Made by a program: the position numbers and the translations under genes
Source: Undibacterium sp. 5I1
GTDB taxonomy: Bacteria > Pseudomonadota > Gammaproteobacteria > Burkholderiales > Burkholderiaceae_D
Reading direction: 5' to 3'
DNA: 64,000 nucleotides
NCBI RefSeq assembly: GCF_034314085.1
Contig: NZ_JAVIWI010000001.1
Coordinates: 1,178,001-1,242,000, forward strand
Notes under the pieces: model-generated
What the model was told of the DNA's origin: nothing
Databases searched by the model: none
What the model saw: only the letters and a program-made list of their open reading frames with translations
Shown: one piece after another, positions 33,798 through 39,813 of the stretch
Layout of the letters: each line of letters opens with the position of its first letter
Position numbering within the stretch: position 1 is the stretch's first letter

Positions 33798-33938
33798 GAT
33801 ACTAATGGTTCCTATATTCACCACAAGGTTCAATTCCCGTTATAATTTCACAACGGGAAAAAGTGGGTTTTATTAATTTATTTTATGGTTCCCCAAAATT
33901 TACCCGGGGCGTTGATAAGTTCATGTTTATAAACATGT
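33798..33938. other. Non-coding right end of the prophage
   Basis: AT-rich with no gene. It contains a CCCGTT...AACGGG hairpin (near 33837) and the perfect 16-bp palindrome CATGTTTATAAACATG at 33922-33937, immediately before the attachment core; the latter could bind integrase or excisionase. Confidence 0.4.
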
Positions 33939-33961
33939 TTCTTTTCCGGCCTCGGGCACCA
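33939..33961 (+). other. Attachment site: tRNA-Leu 3' end remnant
   Basis: TTCTTTTCCGGCCTCG (33939-33954) repeats with one mismatch at 43592-43607. The 18 bases TTCCGGCCTCGGGCACCA look like the 3' end of a tRNA-Leu (T-stem, acceptor strand, CCA). No intact tRNA body lies upstream, so this is a junction: right end of the lambdoid prophage and left end of the second element. Confidence 0.6.
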
Positions 33962-33994
33962 ATTGTACGTTTCAGGTAGTACCAGCAAGAACAT

Positions 33995-34031
33995 AAAACC
34001 GCATCGCTCACTATGAGAATGCGGTTTTTTT
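33995..34031 (+). terminator. Terminator after the attachment site
   Basis: AAAACCGCAT pairs with ATGCGGTTTT and is followed by a T-run. Probably the original tRNA terminator duplicated or carried with the att site. Confidence 0.7.
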
Positions 34032-34070
34032 GTTTCAGGACGTGCCAGCAGATTCCTTGACAGCCCACGT

Positions 34071-34137
34071 TTTTGACGGTATCAGTGACGGTATACCGGA
34101 AAAAATCCGATACCGTAAAAACCGTATACCGTCAAAA
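34071..34137. repeat. Integrase arm-type repeats, left
   Basis: GACGGTA occurs at 34075 and 34087 as direct copies, and inverted as TACCGT(C) near 34111 and 34127. The direct pair with its spacing is repeated with two mismatches at 43515-43537, near the other end of the element, as expected for integrase arm sites. Confidence 0.65.
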
Positions 34138-34188
34138 CTGCCAGATTTTGGCGGTATTCGATCAATCCTCATAGGGAGATCGTCCATC

Positions 34189-35460
34189 ATGCCTAAGCTC
34201 ATTACCCCTTTGACTGACCCAGCCCTGAGAAATGCCAAGGCTAAAGATAAGCCGTATAAATTGTCTGATGGCGGCGGTTTATATTTGCTGGTCAAACAAG
34301 ATGCTAAGTATTGGCGTATGGATTACCGCTTTAATGACAAGCGCCTTACCTTGGCGTTTGGTAAATACCCTGACGTGTCGCTATCTGCGGCCAGAGCTAA
34401 GCGTACCGATGCCATAGCGTCAATTATGGCTGGTATAGACCCCAGCGAATCACGCAGGGCGGCAAAAGTTGAAAAAACGGAGCAAAAGGAAGCCGACAAG
34501 CGAGAATCAGACGGATTGCCTATTGTTGGCTCGTTTGAAGAGATCGCTTTGATTTGGGTTGATGAGGCGTTTAAAGAATCCTCTAAAAGTCACAAGATGC
34601 GGGCAATGGCTTATCTAAAAAATGATTTGTTCCCTTATTTGGGCAGATTGCCTATGGCTGATATTGAGCCACCTGATTTATTGAAATGTTTGCGCCGTAT
34701 AGAAGATAGAAAAAATAAGCAAGGTAACCCCGTGACTGAAACCGCTAATCGAGTGCGTGAACTGATGGGGCAGCTATAGCGCTTTGCTATTGGTAGAGAG
34801 GGTTCCTTGGTCAAGCGTGATATCGCAGCTGATTTAAGAGGGCAGTTGAAAGCCCATAAATCAAAGAACTTTTCTCACATTACAGACCCTATCGTGCTAG
34901 GACAGCTTTTGCGCGATGTAGAGGGCTATGGTGGCGCTCCGGTGACTGTGGCTGCATTGCGATTGCTGCCCTTGCTGTTCACGCGACCTGGTGAACTTAG
35001 AATGGCACGCTGGCAGGACATTAACCTTGATGCATGTGAGTGGCGCTACCATGTCGGCAAGACTGATATAGATCATATAGTCCCGCTTGCCTCACAAGTC
35101 GTCGCACAGTTACGTGCTTTGCAGCCGCTTACTGGTATGGGTGAGTACGTATTTGGTGTGAGGGCAGGACAGCGCCCCTTATCTGAGATCACAATCAACC
35201 AAGCCCTTAAGACACTAGGGTATGGCAGTGACATCATTCACCCGCATGGGTTTAGGCATACAGCGGCGACCATGTTGGCAGAGCAAGGCTGGGACACAAA
35301 TATGATAGAGAAGCAGCTAGCCCACAAGTTAAACGGTGTGAAGGGCGTATACCAGAAAGCACTGTATTTAAAAGACCGGCGTAAGATGATGCAGGCATGG
35401 GCAGACTATGTTGACCAGATCAAGAAGGGGGCGATTATCATCCCGATACGCACCGCTTAG
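34189..35460 (+). pseudogene. DUF4102 tyrosine integrase interrupted by an amber codon
   Basis: One frame of 424 codons with a single TAG at 34777-34779, in the sequence GQL-stop-RFAIGREG, where relatives have Trp or a similar residue, so TGG to TAG is likely. N-terminal DUF4102 domain (KLSDGGGLYLLVKQ; WRMDYRFNDKRLTLAFGKYPDVSL), then the catalytic domain after the stop: Arg in TRPGELR, HGFRHTAA, and the C-terminal Tyr in GVYQKALYL. AGGGAG precedes the ATG. Unless an amber suppressor is present, the element cannot integrate or excise by itself. It lies directly inside the left att site. Confidence 0.85.
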
Positions 35461-35483
35461 CCAATACCAGTAAGCCAATACCA

Positions 35484-35506
35484 GCCGCCTGACCAGCGGC
35501 TTTTTT
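35484..35506 (+). terminator. Terminator after integrase
   Basis: GCCGC-CTGACCA-GCGGC followed by TTTTTT. Confidence 0.7.
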
Positions 35507-35549
35507 ATGGCTGTGCGTAAAATCTCTAGGTTCCTTTTTGATGCTTAGG

Positions 35550-35570
35550 ACTGCGGGCGCGTAGAGCCCG
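35550..35570 (+). repeat. Second copy of the satellite cosN core
   Basis: A 21-bp core, ACTGCGGGCGCGTAGAGCCC plus G, identical to 35672-35692 inside the full cos-like site 122 bp downstream. Its left flank (35520-35549) is weakly similar to the cos left flank and its right flank begins GAGTTTTGCCCAG, closer to the prophage cos. Confidence 0.8.
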
Positions 35571-35641
35571 AGTTTTGCCCAGATGTTTTTTAGCAGCCTA
35601 CTTCCTTCCTTTGATCGGCAACTCAGCTTGGTCGCTCTAGT

Positions 35642-35731
35642 AATTTCCAAGGTACTTTCTCAGCACATTGCACTGCGGGCGCGTAGAGCCCGGATTCTCG
35701 CTAGTGAGCTAACTTGGCAGGGGGCTATAAA
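35642..35731 (+). other. cos-like packaging site homologous to the prophage cos
   Basis: 90 bp align without gaps to the prophage site at 8697-8786, about 66 identical by hand count. The outer 18 and 12 bases are identical (AATTTCCAAGGTACTTTC and GGGGGCTATAAA), the cosN-like core is GCGGGCGCGTAGAGCCCG, and differences concentrate between these blocks. No terminase gene follows. A cos site without terminase or capsid genes is the hallmark of a packaging-parasite satellite. Confidence 0.8.
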
Positions 35732-35754
35732 ACTATCCTAAGAGGGCAAAGCAG

Positions 35755-35886
35755 ATGATGGCGACAGCAATGCATAAAATAAAAATCCTAGCCGACACAA
35801 AAAGCAGGTGTTACGGTGTTACAGACAAGGTAACAGGCTGGAGAGTAAGGCTAGGCTTAGTTCTTGCTGTAACACTTTATATATAA
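35755..35886 (+). CDS. Possible 43-residue ORF after cos
   Basis: Starts at two ATG codons with AGGG upstream, 24 bp after the cos-like site, and overlaps the first iteron cluster. Basic N-terminus, hydrophobic end (LGLVLAVTLYI). It may be a chance frame in the replication region. Confidence 0.25.
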   Translation: MMATAMHKIKILADTKSRCYGVTDKVTGWRVRLGLVLAVTLYI

Positions 35887-35919
35887 ATAGGTGTTACAAA
35901 GGTGTTACGGTAGTGTTAC
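35807..35919. repeat. Left iteron cluster (GGTGTTAC), candidate origin
   Basis: GGTGTTAC at 35807, 35815, 35890 and 35901; AGTGTTAC at 35912; inverted GTAACAC at 35869. The same octamer clusters beyond the primase gene at 42998-43110. Resembles the two-site (ori and crr) layout recognised by the P4 alpha primase. Confidence 0.7.
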
Positions 35920-36080
35920 AGCTAGATATTCTTAGGCGTTTCCTCTGCCCTTGCAAAGCAACGCCGGTGGCACGTTGTACCTTTCTTAGGTTTGTAGTTG
36001 GTGGCTTGATGCTGGACTTGCTGGAACTGTTTGAAACCAAGCGCGAGCGGGTTTTCTGGTGCACCACACCCAGCGGCGCA

Positions 36081-36108
36081 TTGATTAAATCCGTCTATGA
36101 CGTATAAT
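36081..36108 (+). promoter_or_regulatory. Promoter of the toxin-antitoxin pair
   Basis: TTGATT (36081-36086), 16-bp spacer, TATAAT (36103-36108), immediately before the ATG at 36115. Confidence 0.6.
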
Positions 36109-36114
36109 CAAGCA

Positions 36115-36426
36115 ATGCATACAATATCTGAAACAGAAATTTTCCAACGTTATGCAGATCAAGTATGGTCTGAAGCTGAGCGCATGGAATTTATTAACTG
36201 GATTGCGGTTAACCCATTGGCTGGCGATGTCATACCAAATTCTGACGGCTGCCGAAAGGTTAGATGGAGCCGCGCCGGTATGGGAAAGCGTGGTGGTGTA
36301 CGGGTAATTTATTTTAATAGTAACGATGCACATATCTGGTTATTAATCGTTTATGCGAAAGCAAAATTTGATAATCTGCCAGCGCATTTTTTAGCCAATT
36401 TAAAGAGTGAGGTAACAAATGGATAA
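36115..36426 (+). CDS. RelE/ParE-family toxin
   Basis: 103 residues from the ATG at 36115; an earlier in-frame ATG overlaps the TATAAT box and is less likely. The core GCRKVRWSRAGMGKRGGVRVIYF followed by IWLLIVYAKAKFDNL is typical of the RelE/HigB-like toxins paired with NadS-type antitoxins. These cut mRNA at the ribosome. The antitoxin gene overlaps its end by 8 bp. In a mobile element the pair probably stabilises inheritance. Confidence 0.82.
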   Translation: MHTISETEIFQRYADQVWSEAERMEFINWIAVNPLAGDVIPNSDGCRKVRWSRAGMGKRGGVRVIYFNSNDAHIWLLIVYAKAKFDNLPAHFLANLKSEVTNG

Positions 36427-36703
36427 GGAAACGGAGCAATTCCAAAATGATCTTCTGGAGTCGGTAAGGCAAATGAAGAAGGGAAAAGCGGCAAGAGTTA
36501 CACAAGTAACCCTATCGCCAACGTCTGAGGCTCGCGCCAAGGTGGGCATGTCGCAAAGTGCATTTGCCAAACTGCTAGGCGTATCTGTGCGCACCTTACA
36601 GGAATGGGAACAAGGCAGGCGCAAACCCTCAGGGGCGGCGCAAACCTTGCTGACTATCGCACAGCGCCACCCAGAATATTTGCAAGAATTAGCCGCTGGC
36701 TAA
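36419..36703 (+). CDS. NadS-type XRE antitoxin
   Basis: 94 residues with a helix-turn-helix near residues 43-64 (MSQSAFAKLLGVSVRTLQEW) and EQGRRKPSGAAQTLL after it, as in the NadS/HigA antitoxins. It should neutralise the upstream toxin and repress the shared promoter. The first 16 bases, ATGGATAAGGAAACGG, are repeated at 36993-37008. Confidence 0.82.
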   Translation: MDKETEQFQNDLLESVRQMKKGKAARVTQVTLSPTSEARAKVGMSQSAFAKLLGVSVRTLQEWEQGRRKPSGAAQTLLTIAQRHPEYLQELAAG

Positions 36704-36709
36704 TTAGAC

Positions 36710-37000
36710 ATGCTCACTACAGACACCCGCGCCAGCGTTTGGGATGCTATAGCAGACACACCAGAGCAAGCCGCTAATATGCGCACCAGATCAGAACTGA
36801 TGCAGCAGATAGCCGCTATCGTCAAAGACAAAGCATGGACGCAGACAGAGGCAGCCAAGCAGTGCGGTGTGACCCAGCCGCGTATAAATGACCTTTTACG
36901 TGTGCGCGTGTCTCGCTTCTCACTTGATGCACTAGTCAACATTGCAACCGCTATTGGGCGGCGTGTGCATGTTGAACTGGAGCGAATAAATCATGGATAA
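36710..37000 (+). CDS. XRE (HTH_37-type) regulator
   Basis: 96 residues. RSELMQQIAAIVKDKAWTQT followed by EAAKQCGVTQPRINDLL is the helix-turn-helix of the HigA2/HTH_37 group. It has no own toxin partner next to it. It may regulate the following unknown gene or be a third component of the TA operon, from which it is separated by 6 bp. Confidence 0.7.
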   Translation: MLTTDTRASVWDAIADTPEQAANMRTRSELMQQIAAIVKDKAWTQTEAAKQCGVTQPRINDLLRVRVSRFSLDALVNIATAIGRRVHVELERINHG

Positions 37001-37012
37001 GGAAACGGCGCT

Positions 37013-37780
37013 ATGCCAAAGAAAATTAAACCACGGCAATTGATACCATTGCCAGCAGATGAAGAAACTCCTGAATGGGATCTGAATAAACATTTTTGGA
37101 TAGAGGATATTTTGACACTGAAAAATCGGACATCCCTGATTAATTCGCTAAATGGTATTTGGCCGAAAAAATTTAGCGACGTTGAGAAAAATGCATTTTT
37201 GGATTCTGCAAATAAGGGCTTAAATTGGTGGAAGCATAGTAAAAAAGCCACTTTTCAACGTGCAACACCAGCACAGCAGCGCAAAGACCTTGCCGCTATT
37301 GCTGATACTGTAACCAAGCTAAAGCAACAACTAAAATCCTTGGAAGGTGAGGCAGTTCAACAAGCTGATTTTGCTTTTATGAATGCTAAATATTTGACGA
37401 ATCCACCATTTGAATTGCTGCGAAAACAGGAATACGGGCTTCATGTAGGTTCACTATTTTTCAACACATGGATTCAACTTAGTGACTTAGAAAAAGTTCT
37501 GATATCAGCCGCAAATCGCATCCATGTAGACGTTGGCTATCGACCAGAGAACTATGCAAATGACGTCATCGTTAATGAGCTAGGACTTTACTGGAGAAGA
37601 AAAAAAGGGAAATTTCCACCACGAACTAAAACCGGATGGTTTGCAAAATTCGTTGAAGAGCTAGGAGAAACCATCAATCTTAATTTGTCGATTGACATGG
37701 CTGAGCGCTGCATCGAAGTCATGGAAAAAGTAGACAAAACCATCAGAGATGAGGCAGCCGAATTTAAAAAGACGGGTTAA
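37013..37780 (+). CDS. Unknown cargo protein of the satellite
   Basis: 255 residues, largely helical, with no recognised family. Visible features: a polar N-terminus (PKKIKPRQLIPLPADEETPEW), a central coiled coil (ADTVTKLKQQLKSLEGEA), and a C-terminal helical part (FAKFVEELGETINLNLSIDM). GGAAACGG lies upstream of the ATG, from the small duplication at 36993. It occupies the variable cargo slot where satellites carry anti-phage genes, but no defence motif is visible. A hairpin follows at about 37779-37815. Confidence 0.6.
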   Translation: MPKKIKPRQLIPLPADEETPEWDLNKHFWIEDILTLKNRTSLINSLNGIWPKKFSDVEKNAFLDSANKGLNWWKHSKKATFQRATPAQQRKDLAAIADTVTKLKQQLKSLEGEAVQQADFAFMNAKYLTNPPFELLRKQEYGLHVGSLFFNTWIQLSDLEKVLISAANRIHVDVGYRPENYANDVIVNELGLYWRRKKGKFPPRTKTGWFAKFVEELGETINLNLSIDMAERCIEVMEKVDKTIRDEAAEFKKTG

Positions 37781-37887
37781 CCGGTCAATTTGTTTTAGTA
37801 AACCGGATTTATTAATCCCGTAAGAAAGACCACCATTCGCCTTGTTGTAGTGCCACTCCGTCGCTACCAAACCCAACAAGGGCGAAT

Positions 37888-38094
37888 ATGCAAAATCAAT
37901 CCAGTCTCTCCTCAAAACTACTACGCCTTCCTAGCGTGCTAGATCGTGTTGCCTGTTCCAAAACTGAGCTGTACCGAAAGATGAAATCAGGTGAATTTCC
38001 TGCCTCTGTTCGTCTTGGTTCTAAGTCTGTGGCTTGGCTGGAATCAGACATCGATGCTTACATTCAAAAGCTGACACAAGGGGCGGCAAAATGA
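37888..38094 (+). CDS. alpA: AlpA-family excisionase/regulator
   Basis: 68 residues: LLRLPSVLDRVACSKTELYR, then MKSGEFPASVRLGSKSVAWLESDIDAYI, the full AlpA winged-helix pattern. In P4-like elements AlpA/Vis proteins act as excisionase and transcription regulators. It starts the rightward operon leading to the primase and overlaps the next gene by 4 bp. Confidence 0.88.
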   Translation: MQNQSSLSSKLLRLPSVLDRVACSKTELYRKMKSGEFPASVRLGSKSVAWLESDIDAYIQKLTQGAAK

Positions 38095-38384
38095 ACAACA
38101 TCCTATCTAACGCCAGCAACATCATTGCTGTTACTAACGCGCATCTGCAAACCCATTCTAAGGTGTGTGTCGAAGAGAACATTGATACCACTACCTTGTT
38201 TGAATACGCATCAAAACTGTATGCGCAATTGTTGGTTGATACCTGTGCAATCGGTCAACCCGTACCTGATTCTGGTATTGCTTTTACCTACCAAGGGCGA
38301 CTGTTTTTTTACAAGCTGCAAGGTCAAAAAATGATGGTAATTGATGATCTGGGCTATTTGATAATAGAAGGAGCTACACAATGA
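38091..38384 (+). CDS. Satellite hypothetical protein
   Basis: 97 residues from the ATG overlapping the alpA stop. Mixed alpha/beta, with no motif recognised (TTTLFEYASKLYAQLLVDTC; YQGRLFFYKLQGQKMMVIDD). ATGA overlap with the next gene shows operon membership. Confidence 0.55.
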   Translation: MNNILSNASNIIAVTNAHLQTHSKVCVEENIDTTTLFEYASKLYAQLLVDTCAIGQPVPDSGIAFTYQGRLFFYKLQGQKMMVIDDLGYLIIEGATQ

Positions 38385-38773
38385 ATCTCAAGCAAAACAA
38401 AACAATTCATACCGCACAGCCGGGTTATTTTGTCCTTGAGTTGGCTTATGGTGAAAATGGGGATTTACCACATGGGATTGTCCACCATCCAGTAATTGCA
38501 TGGGCAATCGAAGATAACCCAGAAGACCCGTATAACTTTTTAATTCCAGATGCAATTCTTTTAAGTGGCAGCGTTGAAGCTGGTGACGGCTATCTGATGA
38601 ATGCACCAATTTTATGCCCAGATGGATTTATTTGTATGGGTATGGATGAACAATGGGAAAGTGAGCGAGATTACTTGAGCGACTGCATCAGAAAAAAACA
38701 AGAAGAGTTGCAATATAAGGCGGAACAAAAGGCGGCTGAACAAGCGAAAGCAAAGGCGAAGTTTCCATCATGA
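38381..38773 (+). CDS. Satellite hypothetical protein with charged tail
   Basis: 130 residues. Beta-rich first 90 residues (GYFVLELAYGENGDLPHGIV; VIAWAIEDNPEDPYNFLIPD), then a Lys/Glu/Ala-rich coiled-coil tail. No family recognised. Overlaps both neighbours by 4 bp. Confidence 0.55.
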   Translation: MNLKQNKTIHTAQPGYFVLELAYGENGDLPHGIVHHPVIAWAIEDNPEDPYNFLIPDAILLSGSVEAGDGYLMNAPILCPDGFICMGMDEQWESERDYLSDCIRKKQEELQYKAEQKAAEQAKAKAKFPS

Positions 38774-39060
38774 AAAAACGACCCCTTGCAATCCAGCCAA
38801 ACAAGGTTTACTCTTCGCTTGTCGCAAAGAAAAATGCGACCGAGTTTGACAGCTTGAATTACCTACAGCGCACGAACGGCGCAATGCCGTTTTTTTACGT
38901 GTGTCTACCTTTGTTGCGCCTTCTATGGTCGGCAATGGTGGGGAGCCTTCGGGCTGCCGGATGCTGTAGGTTCCGGTCTGTCAACCCTGCTATTTGCCGC
39001 CCACCCCGTTTGACAGCGGGGCGCGGATTAACCGCTACCTACGGAGGCCATCATGCCTAG
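38770..39060 (+). CDS. Ash/Icd-like ORF
   Basis: 96 residues. The second half (AMPFFYVCLPLLRLLWSAMV, GSLRAAGCCRFRSVNPAICR) follows the pattern of Ash family (Icd-like) ORFs of P4-related elements, which overlap a structured regulatory RNA. The N-terminal part is less typical. A hairpin with seven T (38875-38897) lies inside the frame, as expected for P4-type immunity by premature termination. Confidence 0.6.
   Translation: MKKRPLAIQPNKVYSSLVAKKNATEFDSLNYLQRTNGAMPFFYVCLPLLRLLWSAMVGSLRAAGCCRFRSVNPAICRPPRLTAGRGLTATYGGHHA
38875..38897 (+). terminator. Intragenic terminator, possible immunity terminator
   Basis: ACGGC-GCAAT-GCCGT followed by a seven-T run, inside the Ash-like frame and upstream of the replication genes. 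Confidence 0.6.
38930..39052 (+). ncRNA. Candidate C4/CI-like immunity RNA
   Basis: The stretch contains GGGGAGCCTTCGGGCTGCCGG and other GC-rich pairable segments (CCACCCCGTTTGACAGCGGGG), is poor as protein-coding sequence, and sits where P4, P1 and P7 relatives encode C4-type antisense RNA with Ash/Icd ORFs. Assigned from memory of the motif and position only. Confidence 0.35.
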
Positions 39061-39361
39061 CAACGCCACACCCAAAGCACCCAAAACAGCCTCAACCGAT
39101 TTTAAACAGCTAGCCTTAGACCGCAGCTATGATGCCCTGTGTATGGCTGAGTTTGGACAATCTGCCGTCGGTGACCTCATGGCGATATTAAATGCCATTA
39201 CCAAGTTAGGGCAGTCTGAATTAGCCTCTGGCAGTGATGTCATATCCCGACTTGCCAAAGTGGGTGCACAGTTGGCTGATACGCATTATCAAACCCTAGA
39301 TGATACGGTGGTCGAGATGCGTAAAAAAGTGACTGCCATCGAGGAGTTACGTCATGCATAA
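39053..39361 (+). CDS. Satellite hypothetical protein
   Basis: 102 residues, helical, with a polar N-terminus then LALDRSYDALCMAEFGQSAV and a C-terminal helix. CGGAGG lies upstream of the ATG. Found in the operon before the primase; overlaps the next gene by 8 bp. Function unknown. Confidence 0.6.
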   Translation: MPSNATPKAPKTASTDFKQLALDRSYDALCMAEFGQSAVGDLMAILNAITKLGQSELASGSDVISRLAKVGAQLADTHYQTLDDTVVEMRKKVTAIEELRHA

Positions 39362-39731
39362 ATCAACTGACACAGCCTTCCTACAACAAGCGACATTACC
39401 TAATTTGTCCGGTGTGCATTTACCACCTATGGCATTGGCAATTGATGCCCGTTATCAGTTTGCAGTGGACTGTGGCGCTTATGCCGCGATGATCTTTTTT
39501 GAAGAGCATCCAGACATTGCTTTGCATACCCACTTGCCCGCTTCTCTGGCATGTTTTCAGGAGAACTTGGGCCACCGTGTTGCTGGTTTGGAAGTGGCTA
39601 TTCATGGCAGAGATCAGCCTGTCATCGATGCGTTTGTAGCGGGCTATCTGGGGCGCATACAGCAAGAATTGCGCGCCATGCACACAGCACCGCAAAGCGC
39701 CCGTCACGACGACGAACCCGCCTACCACTAA
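39354..39731 (+). CDS. Satellite hypothetical protein
   Basis: 125 residues, helical, with a conserved-looking centre (AIDARYQFAVDCGAYAAMIF) and an acidic/His-rich tail. Part of the pre-primase operon. It could be a capsid-interference or regulatory protein, but no motif supports this. Confidence 0.55.
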   Translation: MHKSTDTAFLQQATLPNLSGVHLPPMALAIDARYQFAVDCGAYAAMIFFEEHPDIALHTHLPASLACFQENLGHRVAGLEVAIHGRDQPVIDAFVAGYLGRIQQELRAMHTAPQSARHDDEPAYH

Positions 39732-39744
39732 CAGGACATTCATC

Positions 39745-39813
39745 ATGCAAATTAAAGCTGCTATAGGCAGTAAGGGCTTTCTGTTGCCTAAAATATTGAG
39801 AGGTCAATCATGA
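39745..39813 (+). CDS. Possible leader peptide of the primase gene
   Basis: 22 codons (QIKAAIGSKGFLLPKILRGQ) whose stop overlaps the primase ATG (ATGA), suggesting translational coupling. Too short to be certain. Confidence 0.3.
   Translation: MQIKAAIGSKGFLLPKILRGQS

Noticed and set aside
33798..33961. Possible complete tRNA or tmRNA gene ending at CCTCGGGCACCA
   Set aside because: Only the last 18 bases fit a tRNA 3' end; upstream bases do not form the T-arm, anticodon or D-arm, so it is an att remnant.
34030..35460. Integrase as two separate real genes
   Set aside because: Both parts are in one frame, the second lacks a start signal, and together they match a full-length DUF4102 integrase.
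35808..36107. 99-codon open frame over the left iterons
   Set aside because: It coincides with the iteron cluster and a non-coding gap, has an atypical Cys/Arg-rich product and no ribosome binding site.
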